The position numbers and the translations under genes are program-made. Under the pieces are notes generated by a model. It searched no databases, was not told the origin of the DNA, and worked only from the letters and a program-made list of their open reading frames with translations. This document shows, piece after piece, positions 50,048 to 59,349 of a stretch of 64,000 nt of DNA. Where the stretch lies: NCBI GenBank assembly GCA_948945085.1, contig CARBGY010000001.1, positions 1 through 64,000 on the forward strand, in the 5' to 3' direction. Numbering within the stretch: position 1 is the stretch's first letter; every line of letters starts with the position of its first letter. The DNA is from an uncultured Candidatus Saccharibacteria bacterium. GTDB lineage: Bacteria; Patescibacteriota; Saccharimonadia; Saccharimonadales; Saccharimonadaceae.

Positions 50048-50269
50048 TTAATAGCCGCGCCACTGAAGCATCTCGTTAGCCTCCTGGCAATCACCATACT
50101 TGTCGTATGGATGCCCAGCTATGCTTATATGTTGTCCTCCTAAAGGCGTGGGTACGGTTTGGTTCAGATGATTATACCTATCTGACGCTTTTTCGTACAA
50201 CTGACCGTTTTCAGAAATGGTCGATGGATAAGGCTGCTGACTGTTTAAAAAATTTAGAAAAGGATTCAT
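50048..50269 (-). CDS. Small 73-aa protein, unknown
   Basis: Starts MNPFLNFLNSQQPYP and ends GDCQEANEMLQWRGY. It is soluble, Asn/Gln-rich, with a C-terminal part (HPYDKYGDCQEANEML) that looks conserved in style. AAAGGAGG lies 7 nt before the ATG and TTGACT about 40 nt upstream, so it is likely a real gene. It lies alone between cassettes 3 and 4. The upstream gap 50270-50497 holds AT-rich DNA without a gene. Confidence 0.6.
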   Translation of the reverse strand: MNPFLNFLNSQQPYPSTISENGQLYEKASDRYNHLNQTVPTPLGGQHISIAGHPYDKYGDCQEANEMLQWRGY

Positions 50270-50497
50270 GCATGTCCCTCCTTTTGCATGATAAGGCTAA
50301 AGTCAACAAGTTACATAGTGATTAAATCACGATACGCTATCCCCACATTTTAATTTGCTCCCCCTTTCTTACATATTGCTAAGCAGGCTTTTACAACATT
50401 TGTTTAACTTCAAAGTTCTACTTTTAATCTATACTTTTTGTTATAAACAAAATCTTGAAGATGCTTAGCGTATTAATTGTACCAGAAGAGATGATAG

Positions 50498-50731
50498 GAG
50501 TCAACTACTTTAACATGCATCTTCGTCCGTAGCGGATGGACTGAACCAAGAAATCAACAAGTTGTAGCGATGGGAGGTAATGGTTACGCTTGGACTGGAG
50601 TTGCGAGCATTTATACATCAATGAGTGAAGCAAATGCTTACTATCTGCGATTTGAGCCCACTATATGGTCGGGGCCTCGATATAATTATCTACGTGGACA
50701 AGGTTTCCCCATCCGCTGTCTAGCATACTAA
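50498..50731 (+). pseudogene. Cassette 4: headless, divergent member of the variable-domain family
   Basis: Open from 50498 without a start codon until an internal Met: CIFVRSGWTEPRNQQVVAMG, GNGYAWTGVASIYTSMSEAN, AYYLRFEPTIWSGPRYNYL, and RGQGFPIRCLAY. The FVRSG border DNA (CTTCGTCCGTAGCGGA) equals that of cassette 2, and GFPIRC replaces GFSVR. The layout resembles the C-terminal end of Fibrobacter-paralogous-type lectin-like domains. Its last bases overlap the end of cassette 5 on the other strand. Confidence 0.62.
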
Positions 50732-50967
50732 TAATATATTATGTATTATATGTGGGTTTGTGCGCACCGAGAAACCGTTGAAGCGATCGTTGTAGCTCGA
50801 CGGGAGGACATTAGCACTATTGAAATGGAGGCGGTACGCGTCCGTAGCATTAGTATAAGTAGTAGAAGTCCAGTAGCCACTATTATATCCTGAATTTCTA
50901 AGAGAACCTTCATTTATATTTAAATTCCCGCCGCGTACATAGTATAAGGGACTGGCTGCGGTGTTGT
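50720..50967 (-). pseudogene. Cassette 5: headless C-type-lectin-like variable domain
   Basis: Starts at the base after the UvrD-like gene's stop codon and reads NTAASPLYYVRGGNLNINEG, SLRNSGYNSGYWTSTTYTNA, YRLHFNSANVLPSSYNDRF, NGFSVRTN. The left border ACCGCAGCCAG then CCCTTATACTATGTACG is shared with cassette 3. No start codon or ribosome binding site. It ends in a TAG inside cassette 4. Confidence 0.72.
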
Positions 50968-53900
50968 TTAAGAATCTGCTAGGATTACTTCTATAAACTT
51001 ATTTATGTCCTTCATAGTACGCGACTTATCAGGTGCAAGATTTAGGTTAGGATCAGTAACAAAATCTAGTGTAGTAATGTGCCGATAGATCTTTGGAATT
51101 GTTTTACGAAATGTTTCGGTAATGTTGGAGCTTTCAAAATCATAAACTTTATCATAGACCTTATTATCCTCATCTGGTGATACGAAAAGAATGTGCCCAG
51201 AAGTTACTTTATAATTACGATAAGTCGGCGATAAGTTCAGCATCAACTTATAAAACTCAAGTTGCAGGGCATATTTATAAAGAGTCGGCTCACGCTCCCA
51301 CTTACTATCCTTATATTTGCCGGTTTTGAAATCGTAGACTTCGATGGTTTTTGCTTGAGCGTCAATGTTTATGTGGTCAATTTTTCCCGTAATAGGTATA
51401 CCGTCGAAAGTTAAATGTTCGGAAGAAAGATTAATCTCAGCTTTGGCGCCTGGGTTTCGAATAATGTCCGAAAAATCTTGGAGAGCAATTTTTAGACCAT
51501 GTTGAACTTTTTCTCGGAGATTGGCAACTTCTAATGGACTTAAAGGAGCCTCTAAAGTTTTTTCAATGGCTAGTTCAATTGCTTTTTCATCAGTAATCCC
51601 GTGACTGGTAACTTGCTCAAAAACTTGATGGAAGATGTTGCCGTAAATAAGACTGCTATTAGCGGGTTCATCAGGAGCTTGCAGAATGCGACGGCGATAA
51701 AACTCTTGCGGGCCAGCGTAAATAATATCAATAAAAGTCGTCAAATCAGTAGAATTTAAACGGTAGCTCTTTAAGCGTTCCGCAAGACAAATTTTTAGTT
51801 CTGGCGTCATCACTTGATAATTAGAGATCCAACTATTCTTGATTGAACTGATTCGTGTATCGATGTTAAAATCATCATAGTGCGTTATAATATCCTGTGC
51901 TTCTGCAGGAAGATAAGGTGAAATTTGTCTTTCGGCTTTCTCATCACGTTGTTCATTTAAATAAGCAAGTCTTGCAGTCGGTTTATTGGAAAAATCTTGT
52001 TTTGCGTTAGTCATGACGAGATGTTCCTTTGCACGCGTGATGGCAACAAATAATAAACGTAGTTGCTCATCTTCGGTAATCCCAGTATGACGAATTTGAA
52101 GAAGATTACACGGTAAAGCAAATAAATTATTATTACCGCGCGCCTTCCCCCAGGCGGCATCATCAACCGCAATCATGTAGACGTGTTTAAATTCGAGACC
52201 CTTACTTTTATGGGCAGACATAAGTTGTATAGCATGATTACCGTCCTGGTATGGGCTAGTGTTGACGATTGCCGCCTCAGCCTCCTCGTAGTCATCAAGA
52301 GTTTGCACAAAATCTTGCAAACGCAGTTTCTGATTCTGAACGTGATTAACGGTAACATTGCGCAAGGCGGCTAGATTTTCATAAAATTCAAATTTCTCGA
52401 TATCACTAGAGTGATTATCGTAATAACTAAGATATGGTGAACGAAAAGATACCTTATTAGACTGAGTTGGTGTTTCGACATTGCCTATTAAATAATCCAA
52501 CCACTGCTCCAGCGGTGTATTAAAAGAAAGAAGAGCTAAATCGGCTAACCAATTTGCAAGAGTCTTTAGTTTTTCATTATCGGATTCGCTAAGGTAGCTA
52601 AGGGTGGATTTTTTTAGTGTTTTGGCTTGTTGGACGGCTTGCAGTGCAGTAAGTGAATCAACCTCGAAAAATGGAAAAGACAGAATTTCGAGAAGACGAT
52701 GGTTGGGTTGAGTTTCGTTAGCAAGTTCATTCAAAAAACGCGAGAGTACAATAATCTCATGCATACGAGGATCGTCGAGCAGATTAGATTTTTTTTCGTA
52801 TGAAAGATTGATACCACGCTCCTTCAGATATGGTAGCAACGGTAGTAAATATTTGTGTTTTGGTGCAATGACGGCAATTTCTTCAGGACTCTCGCCGTTT
52901 TTAATTAGTTCTTGGATTCTTTCACTTACCCAGTAATATTCATCTGGACTGGATAGAAATTCATGACGCTCAATTTTGACATGATTCTTGCTTGAATCGG
53001 ATAGAACTTTTTGTTCGCGACGAAAGATATCCATCATTGAACGTAATACTTTATTAATGTTACGGACTTTGGCAAAACTTTCATTCATTTGATCGGCAAC
53101 GCGATGTGAAAAAGCCAGGATATCTCCAGTGCTACGATAATTATCTAAAAGTGTAATCACTTTAGCATGATAATTTTCTTGGAAATCGAGTAGGTTGGAG
53201 GCATTAGCGCCCTGGAACTCAAAAATTGCTTGATCATCATCACCAACTGCCATGACAACGGGCTTTTCGTAGTCGGTGAGCAGTTTAATGATTTCAAATT
53301 GCGAAGGGTTAGTATCCTGAAACTCGTCAAGAAGAATATATTGGAATACCTGCGACATCGTTAAACGAAAACCCTCATCTTCGCGTAAAACATGGATCGC
53401 CTCTTCAATCATATCGGCAAAATCAAAAAGACCTTCTGTACGTAATTTGTTTTCATACTGCTCCATAACATATGCGAGCGAAAGTAATTTTTTGTTTTTA
53501 ATATAGTCTTTGAGACGATAGCTCCCAGACGAAGTTAACTCAAAATACTTTTCGCGCCATTTGCTAAGCTTGCCAACAGTAGGTTTTTCTTTACTACCTT
53601 CTTCATTGATAAGGCTAGCTAGTTCGCGTGCAAGAAAGTTAGCGATACGTTCAATGTTGCCGACGATTGGTTGGTCGCTAGTATGTGAAACGAGTAATTC
53701 GAGAAGCGGCTGGTAGACTTGTTCAAGTGCGGCCGAGAATCGCATACGAGGCACAAGGTTCTGAAGTACGCTTGATGCTTCAGCGCTAATTGTTTCGCTA
53801 TCAGAAATATTTTGCTCGGCAATTTTTTTTAAGTCATGACTATTTAGGCGGGCAGACTTAGCGTGACCAATAGTCTCGACGAGATCGCTAATCTTAGCAG

Positions 53901-54297
53901 TTTTAAGGATATCGAGAGCGGGGAGTTCTTGCTGTATGCTACGCACTATTTTATACTGTGTCACGCCGTCAATCACTGCATCGAGGCGACGATCGAAGTT
54001 TTCGGCATAGTTTTTATATCGATCGAGAATATTAGAGCCAAAAGCATGATAAGTATAGATATTGACATTATCGGCGGCACGACCAACCATAGTTCCTAGA
54101 CGCTCACGCATATTGCGTGCGCCAGATTCTGTAAAAGTTAAGCAGAGGATATTTTCTGGATTAGTGTCTGTATGCTCAAGAATATAGGCGACTTTTGCAG
54201 ACAAAAGCTGGGTCTTGCCGGTACCTGGTCCAGCTAAGACTAGAAGTGGTCCTTCTAAATATGAAACAGCTTCTTGTTGTTCTTTGTTTAGTGGCAT
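50968..54297 (-). CDS. UvrD/PcrA-like helicase fused to a PD-(D/E)XK nuclease
   Basis: 1,109 aa. SF1A motifs: LVLAGPGTGKTQLL (I), ILCLTFTESGARNM, IYTYHAFG, FQYILLDEFQDTNP (II), VVMAVGDDDQAIFEFQGA (III), VITLLDNYRST (IV), MSAHKSKGLEFKHVYMIA (V), LLFVAITRAKEHL (VI). The C-terminal 270 residues carry a RecB-type nuclease with IYGNIFHQVFEQV, GKIDHINID, VYDFKTGKY and ALQLEFYKLML. This resembles an AddA- or AdnB-type single-chain recombination or repair enzyme. Cassette 5 follows its stop codon. Confidence 0.93.
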   Translation of the reverse strand: MPLNKEQQEAVSYLEGPLLVLAGPGTGKTQLLSAKVAYILEHTDTNPENILCLTFTESGARNMRERLGTMVGRAADNVNIYTYHAFGSNILDRYKNYAENFDRRLDAVIDGVTQYKIVRSIQQELPALDILKTAKISDLVETIGHAKSARLNSHDLKKIAEQNISDSETISAEASSVLQNLVPRMRFSAALEQVYQPLLELLVSHTSDQPIVGNIERIANFLARELASLINEEGSKEKPTVGKLSKWREKYFELTSSGSYRLKDYIKNKKLLSLAYVMEQYENKLRTEGLFDFADMIEEAIHVLREDEGFRLTMSQVFQYILLDEFQDTNPSQFEIIKLLTDYEKPVVMAVGDDDQAIFEFQGANASNLLDFQENYHAKVITLLDNYRSTGDILAFSHRVADQMNESFAKVRNINKVLRSMMDIFRREQKVLSDSSKNHVKIERHEFLSSPDEYYWVSERIQELIKNGESPEEIAVIAPKHKYLLPLLPYLKERGINLSYEKKSNLLDDPRMHEIIVLSRFLNELANETQPNHRLLEILSFPFFEVDSLTALQAVQQAKTLKKSTLSYLSESDNEKLKTLANWLADLALLSFNTPLEQWLDYLIGNVETPTQSNKVSFRSPYLSYYDNHSSDIEKFEFYENLAALRNVTVNHVQNQKLRLQDFVQTLDDYEEAEAAIVNTSPYQDGNHAIQLMSAHKSKGLEFKHVYMIAVDDAAWGKARGNNNLFALPCNLLQIRHTGITEDEQLRLLFVAITRAKEHLVMTNAKQDFSNKPTARLAYLNEQRDEKAERQISPYLPAEAQDIITHYDDFNIDTRISSIKNSWISNYQVMTPELKICLAERLKSYRLNSTDLTTFIDIIYAGPQEFYRRRILQAPDEPANSSLIYGNIFHQVFEQVTSHGITDEKAIELAIEKTLEAPLSPLEVANLREKVQHGLKIALQDFSDIIRNPGAKAEINLSSEHLTFDGIPITGKIDHINIDAQAKTIEVYDFKTGKYKDSKWEREPTLYKYALQLEFYKLMLNLSPTYRNYKVTSGHILFVSPDEDNKVYDKVYDFESSNITETFRKTIPKIYRHITTLDFVTDPNLNLAPDKSRTMKDINKFIEVILADS

Positions 54298-54313
54298 AGG
54301 CTCCTTTGTTTTT

Positions 54314-55558
54314 TTAATGTTGTCGTTGCAGAATGATGAGATTTTCGAGATGTGGTGTGCGCGGGAAAAAGTTGTATGGTTGGATTTTAACGATTCGATA
54401 TTTTTCTAGTAGAATTTTAACGTCACGCGCTTGAGTTACGGGGTTACACGACAAATAAATAATCCTCTCCGGTAAAACTTCAAGAATCTTTTCTAGAAGC
54501 TTCGGCTCACAACCAGCGCGAGGCGGATCGATGATAACAGTTTGGTCGGGTTCAATATATTCAATGGCTTCTTCAGACTTGGCCAAAATCGACTTTGCGT
54601 AACTTTTGCCTCGGCAATTTGTTTCCATTTCAAGGCAGGCCGATTTATTGCATTCGACTAGGGTAAGGTCGCAATTTTGCGCGACGGAAAGTCCAATAGT
54701 ACCAACTCCGGCATATAAATCAAGGACATTTTTAGTATTAACCCAAGATTTAATTTCATGAAGAGCCATCTTATAAACGGGGAGATTAATCTGAAAAAAA
54801 CCATTTACCGAATATGAATATGTTTGACCTAAAATTGAATCTTGCAACGTTGAAAAATGAGGATGGGGCTGGTGATTCTCGTAGAGGCCGCCACTAACTT
54901 CTCCATTTTGATTACAACGTAGAATAAGGGACTGGAACTTGCGAGCGTCTTCGTGCTTGAAGTTTAGTTCATCAATAATTTCCTGCGCCTTTGCGAGAAT
55001 TTCCGGACGTTCAAGGCTAGATTTTTGGATAGGAATCTTACGATGACTGCCGCGACTGTGAAACGCGAGATGAATTAGTTGGTCATCATGATCGAAATAT
55101 AGTGCATACTCCATTTTGTTGCGATAGAAAAAATCGTGATTATCGGTCTCGACTGCCGGAAAATTAGTAGATGTTTGGACCACATCATTTAACTTTGTAA
55201 AAGCAATTTTCTGTTGATGAAAAATTTCTTGAAGGATTTCGCGTTTTTCGGCAAGTTCATATTCGTAGTCCATGATTTGCCAGGGAGATGTTGAAAGATA
55301 ACAATCATCATGAACATCTATACGATGACTACTTGTGGTTTCGAATTCGGTGGCAGCACCTTCAACAAAATGACTCTTATTTTTCCAAACTTCAACTTCT
55401 GTAACAATTTCGCCCGGCAGAGCGTTCCACAGAAAAATCTTCTTGCCGTCTTTCAGAGTAGCTAGTGCTTGACCACCAGGAACTAACTTCTCAATTTTTA
55501 TTCGTTCGGTGATATATCTCGGAGATTTTTTGCGTTTTTTAGAGTTATTTTCAACCAT
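54314..55558 (-). CDS. RNA (uracil-5-)-methyltransferase, TrmA/RlmD family
   Basis: 414 aa. An N-terminal TRAM domain (about 15-70, IKIEKLVPGGQALATLKDG) is followed by the SAM domain: FFQINLPVYKMAL, VLDLYAGVGTIGLSVA, VIIDPPRAGCEPKLLE, and IIYLSCNPVTQARD with the catalytic Cys and base Glu in HLENLIIL. The four-cysteine iron-sulfur motif of RlmC/RlmD is not present (HDDCYLSTSPWQ has a single Cys). It could modify 23S rRNA or tRNA. Confidence 0.88.
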   Translation of the reverse strand: MVENNSKKRKKSPRYITERIKIEKLVPGGQALATLKDGKKIFLWNALPGEIVTEVEVWKNKSHFVEGAATEFETTSSHRIDVHDDCYLSTSPWQIMDYEYELAEKREILQEIFHQQKIAFTKLNDVVQTSTNFPAVETDNHDFFYRNKMEYALYFDHDDQLIHLAFHSRGSHRKIPIQKSSLERPEILAKAQEIIDELNFKHEDARKFQSLILRCNQNGEVSGGLYENHQPHPHFSTLQDSILGQTYSYSVNGFFQINLPVYKMALHEIKSWVNTKNVLDLYAGVGTIGLSVAQNCDLTLVECNKSACLEMETNCRGKSYAKSILAKSEEAIEYIEPDQTVIIDPPRAGCEPKLLEKILEVLPERIIYLSCNPVTQARDVKILLEKYRIVKIQPYNFFPRTPHLENLIILQRQH

Positions 55559-55568
55559 TTTTTATTTC

Positions 55569-56882
55569 TTATTCGTATCTAAGCGCGTCGATAGGGTTTT
55601 TATGGGCAGCCTTCCAGGCAGGGATGGTGCCAGCAAGAAAGGCAATAATCATGACGACGATGATAATTGGTAAGACATTGCTAATAGTAAACTTGAAGAG
55701 ATCGAAAGTTGGGAAAACTTCAAGGAAACCACCGGGGGCATGCACAGCAGTATTGGCAACTGTACCGATAATCATAGCAACTACAACCCCGAAAACAGAA
55801 CCCCAGAATCCTAGTAGAATTGCTTCTGTAGCAAATTCAGCGTAAACGCGTCCAGACGACATACCAAGAGCTTTGTCGAGACCAATCTCACGTGTGCGCT
55901 CTTCAACAGACATGAAAAGCGTGTTGACGATACCGATCGCAGCGGCTAATAGAGCAATACCGCCAAAAATGGTAAAGACAATCATAATGACATCAAAGAA
56001 AGTACGAATTGTACCCATTAGGTCTTTAATAGTCCAAGTAGAATAGCCCGCATCCTTGATGATTTGCTTGATTTCGTCTTCGCTAAATCGAGTATTATCG
56101 AAGGTTGCCATAACATAATAGGTCGGAGCTTCGTAGTCTTCAGGGTAATACTTTGTAGCGAAAGCATACATTTCGTCGTAGAGGGCGCGAGAAAGCAGCA
56201 TGCCAAATTGTGACGAAACGATTCCATTAGCTTCCACACCAACTACTTCGGCTGAGAATTCTTTAAAAGTGCCATTAAATTCATCTTTAAGAGCAAAAGT
56301 AATGGTTTGGCCAATAATGTCTTCATCTCTTTCGTAACCTAGAGCCTGAGGATATTCTGGTGGAAGAACGATTTGATTCTTTTGCTTGGCTTCGTCAGTC
56401 TGATCAACTAGTGTTCCAGCGGCAAGAGGAATGTTAAAATTCCCTGGTGGCAAAATCATAGCGCTACCAACGTTGTATTTTTTGTCAGTTTTTCTACTCG
56501 TAATGTATCCAGTACCATTCAACGGGGTAGGCGAATAGAAGCTGTCAGCATCAATGCCATCGATATTTTTGAGTTTTTCAAGGTCTTCATTGCTCAACAT
56601 GCCAAGAGTGTTCGTTTTTTCGGTAAATTCTTGTGGACCAGTAGAAGCAGACATTTGCTCGCTCATCATGGCTTCGGAATCTTTGGACATGAGCATAATG
56701 AAATTATCGCCTCCAAGTGCTGTTGTTTGTTCATCAATAAAGCTATTGACGCCAGAGTTAATGGCGGTATTTAGGATAATTGTAAAACTACCAACAAAGA
56801 TAGCGAGGACAGTTAAAATGGTACGAACTTTGTTACGAAAGAGATTATGGTTCGCAGTGCGGATGGTTTCAAAAATATGCAT
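55569..56882 (-). CDS. ABC transporter permease, MacB/FtsX type
   Basis: 437 aa: an N-terminal TM helix (IRTANHNLFRNKVRTILTVL, LAIFVGSFTIILN), a 260-aa extracytoplasmic MacB core, and three C-terminal TM helices (MIVFTIFGGIALLAAAIGIV with TRTREIGLDKALGM-type coupling as TREIGLDKALGMS, AILLGFWGSVFGVVVAMIIG, and a final one before PAWKAAHKNPIDALRYE). It is a mechanotransmitter-type exporter subunit. It overlaps the ATPase gene by one base. Confidence 0.92.
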   Translation of the reverse strand: MHIFETIRTANHNLFRNKVRTILTVLAIFVGSFTIILNTAINSGVNSFIDEQTTALGGDNFIMLMSKDSEAMMSEQMSASTGPQEFTEKTNTLGMLSNEDLEKLKNIDGIDADSFYSPTPLNGTGYITSRKTDKKYNVGSAMILPPGNFNIPLAAGTLVDQTDEAKQKNQIVLPPEYPQALGYERDEDIIGQTITFALKDEFNGTFKEFSAEVVGVEANGIVSSQFGMLLSRALYDEMYAFATKYYPEDYEAPTYYVMATFDNTRFSEDEIKQIIKDAGYSTWTIKDLMGTIRTFFDVIMIVFTIFGGIALLAAAIGIVNTLFMSVEERTREIGLDKALGMSSGRVYAEFATEAILLGFWGSVFGVVVAMIIGTVANTAVHAPGGFLEVFPTFDLFKFTISNVLPIIIVVMIIAFLAGTIPAWKAAHKNPIDALRYE

Positions 56883-57787
56883 TAGTTTTCTCCTTTTTCG
56901 TTTTTAATACGAGTTGTACGAGCAGTAGTTTTAGAGGATGTGGAGGTTTTTGCAGTTCGAGAAGTCCTAGTAGATTTTAGCTTTGTAGAAGTTGCCTTCG
57001 GTTTTTTAACGGACTCAGCAGCGGCTTTTTTAGCCTTCCCTTTTGTTGTATTTTCGACTTCGCGAGTTTTTTTGGCAGCAGATGCGGCTTTTGTAACCTT
57101 AGGCTTTACACCAGTATCTTCAATAATTTTACCATCCGAAATACGAATTTGGCGGTCACAAAGTTTAGCTAAATCATCATCGTGAGTTACGATAATTAAC
57201 GTAACACCTTTCTTATTAAGCCCGAATAGTAGGTCGATCACTTTATCACCCGTAGCTGAATCAAGGTTGCCGGTAGGCTCATCGGCAAAAAGAATTTTTG
57301 GATTGTTGACAATAGCCCTGGCGATGCAGACACGTTGTTTTTGGCCGCCGGACAAATCATTAGCTTTGAACTTAATTCGATCAGACAATCCGACTGTCTT
57401 AAGAGCCTTTGTGGCTAATTCTTTGCGTTCTTTGCGACGCTTACCAGCAATACGGAGAGGTAAAACGACGTTTTCGAGTACCGTATCATGCGGATTCATA
57501 AAAAACTGTTGAAAAACAAAGCCAAAGCTACGATTACGTAAACGATTTAGTTTTCGAGCTTTAAGTTTAGTAGATTCGACACCATCAATTTTTACAGTAC
57601 CCTCGGTCGGGCGATCGAGAAGAGCAAGCAGATGCATTAAAGTCGATTTTCCGGAACCAGACTTACCAACGATTGCAACAGATTCACCTTCGTATATATC
57701 AAGATTAATATTTTTTAGTGCGGTAAAAGCAGTCGAGCGTTTACCATAGACTTTGGTTAGGTTTTTTACCTCAATAACTGAATTCAT
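56882..57787 (-). CDS. ABC transporter ATP-binding protein, MacB/LolD type
   Basis: 301 aa. Walker A VGKSGSGKST, Q-loop GFVFQQFFMNPHDT, signature NDLSGGQKQRVCIARAI, Walker B ILFADEPTGNLD, switch His in IIVTHDDD. After the domain (about residue 220) comes an 80-aa Lys/Thr/Ser/Ala-rich tail (KKAAAESVKKPKATSTK) not found in most LolD-type ATPases, possibly membrane- or nucleic-acid-binding. TAGTAT 6 nt before the ATG may be a leaderless-type -10. Confidence 0.93.
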   Translation of the reverse strand: MNSVIEVKNLTKVYGKRSTAFTALKNINLDIYEGESVAIVGKSGSGKSTLMHLLALLDRPTEGTVKIDGVESTKLKARKLNRLRNRSFGFVFQQFFMNPHDTVLENVVLPLRIAGKRRKERKELATKALKTVGLSDRIKFKANDLSGGQKQRVCIARAIVNNPKILFADEPTGNLDSATGDKVIDLLFGLNKKGVTLIIVTHDDDLAKLCDRQIRISDGKIIEDTGVKPKVTKAASAAKKTREVENTTKGKAKKAAAESVKKPKATSTKLKSTRTSRTAKTSTSSKTTARTTRIKNEKGEN

Positions 57788-57837
57788 ATTTCCATACTAG
57801 CACAAATTGCTGTTTTCGACAAACTGAAGATGTTAAA

Positions 57838-59349
57838 CTATTTAATATATTGCCAGATTTGACCCTCAGGCGTATCAAGTACAGTAAGGTTGTATTTTCT
57901 CAATTCGTCGCGTAGACGATCTGACTCAACATAGTCTTTAGCTAGACGAGCTACTGAACGTTCTTGTAATATTGGATTGGCCAACTTATTTATTTTTTCC
58001 AAGCAAGCAAAGTATTTATTGTTTAGACTCTCGGCCAAATTTTTTTCTATATTGTTAGCTATTCGACTATATTCCGACATATCTATACTTATTCTAGTTA
58101 CATAATTCTCGACATGCGTATCCTTTATTTTTTCTTGCCCCTCAAAAAGTCCTAGTCCAAATACGCTTTCAATAAACAGCCAAAAAAGAAGGTTAACACT
58201 TTTAGTCTTATCGATCAAAGCGAAGACTTTGGCCGAGTTTAAGTCTTCGTTTAAACTTTCGGCTATTTCCGAAACGCTAATCGCTTTTTCTCCTGCTTGC
58301 GAATATTTCTCCTGTTTTGCTTTTTGAAAACACTCCACTACGCGATTCCGCCAATTCAGCCTTCTGATACGAGCGGCTTCAAGACTTTCTATGCTAAAAT
58401 CACGTTCAGAGCGATAGTGTCCTTGTAAGACCCACATCTTAAAGTCAAGCGCTGAATAACCTTTCTCTTCGAGTTCAGAAATCGTGTAACCATTCCCGAG
58501 ACTTTTTGAAATTTTTTCCCCTTCACTAGTTAAGTGATTGCAATGTAGCCAATAATGCGCAAGTTTTCGATCAAAAGCTGCTTCGCTCTGAGCAATTTCA
58601 TTTGTATGGTGCACGGGTACATGATCGATTCCGCCAGTATGAATATCAATTGGTTCACCTAGTGTGGCATGGATAATTGCAGAACACTCGATGTGCCAGC
58701 CTGGGTATCCCGGACGTCCGAGGAAATCCCAACGCATGTCATGCTTCTCTCCGGGTTGAATAAATTTCCAGAGCGCAAAATCGCTTGGATTTTTCTTTTC
58801 GGAAGAATATTCAACTCTGGCTCCAGCTTTTAGTCCTTCTAGATCAAGTTTTGCAAACTCGGCATAGCGCGGGAACTTACTAGTATCGTAATAAATACCA
58901 TCTCGAGTTTCATAAGTATAACCTTTATCAATCAGTTTTTTAATCAACTCTAAATCTTGCGAGATATAATCAGTCGCTTTCGCAATCACATCAGGCATAA
59001 TTAGATTTAACTTCTGAAAGTCGCGCAGAAACTCTTCACTATAATGCTCAGCAACTTCCCAGACGCTTTTACCACTAAGACGCGCACCTTTTTCGAGCTT
59101 ATCTTCGCCATCATCAGCATCTGAGCTGAGATGCCCAACATCAGTTAAATTTAAAACACGATAAGGTGTATAACCATTAAACTTTAAAACCCTAAGTAAT
59201 AAATCCCAATAAACATAGGCGGAAAAATTACCAATATGCGGAGAGCTGTAAACTGTTGGACCACAAGTATAAATCTTAACTTTTTGGGGATTTTCAGGAC
59301 GAAATACTTCTAGGTTGCGCGACAATGTATTGTAGAGTTTAATTTTCAC
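57838..59349 (-). CDS. cysS: Cysteinyl-tRNA synthetase
   Basis: 503 aa, class I. HIGH motif in TCGPTVYSSPHIGNFSAYVY, NLTDVGHLSSDADDGEDKL, the zinc-site His/Cys region GWHIECSAIIHATLG and HHTNEIAQSEA, and KMSKS as SEGEKISKSLGN. The C-terminal helical domain is normal. Its start overlaps the hydrolase gene by 11 bp. Confidence 0.96.
   Translation of the reverse strand: MKIKLYNTLSRNLEVFRPENPQKVKIYTCGPTVYSSPHIGNFSAYVYWDLLLRVLKFNGYTPYRVLNLTDVGHLSSDADDGEDKLEKGARLSGKSVWEVAEHYSEEFLRDFQKLNLIMPDVIAKATDYISQDLELIKKLIDKGYTYETRDGIYYDTSKFPRYAEFAKLDLEGLKAGARVEYSSEKKNPSDFALWKFIQPGEKHDMRWDFLGRPGYPGWHIECSAIIHATLGEPIDIHTGGIDHVPVHHTNEIAQSEAAFDRKLAHYWLHCNHLTSEGEKISKSLGNGYTISELEEKGYSALDFKMWVLQGHYRSERDFSIESLEAARIRRLNWRNRVVECFQKAKQEKYSQAGEKAISVSEIAESLNEDLNSAKVFALIDKTKSVNLLFWLFIESVFGLGLFEGQEKIKDTHVENYVTRISIDMSEYSRIANNIEKNLAESLNNKYFACLEKINKLANPILQERSVARLAKDYVESDRLRDELRKYNLTVLDTPEGQIWQYIK

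Noticed and set aside
38986..50967. CRISPR array or integron as explanation of the dispersed repeats
   Set aside because: Copies are 60-250 bp, in both orientations, kilobases apart and protein-coding; no spacers, cas genes, integrase or attC-like sites accompany them.
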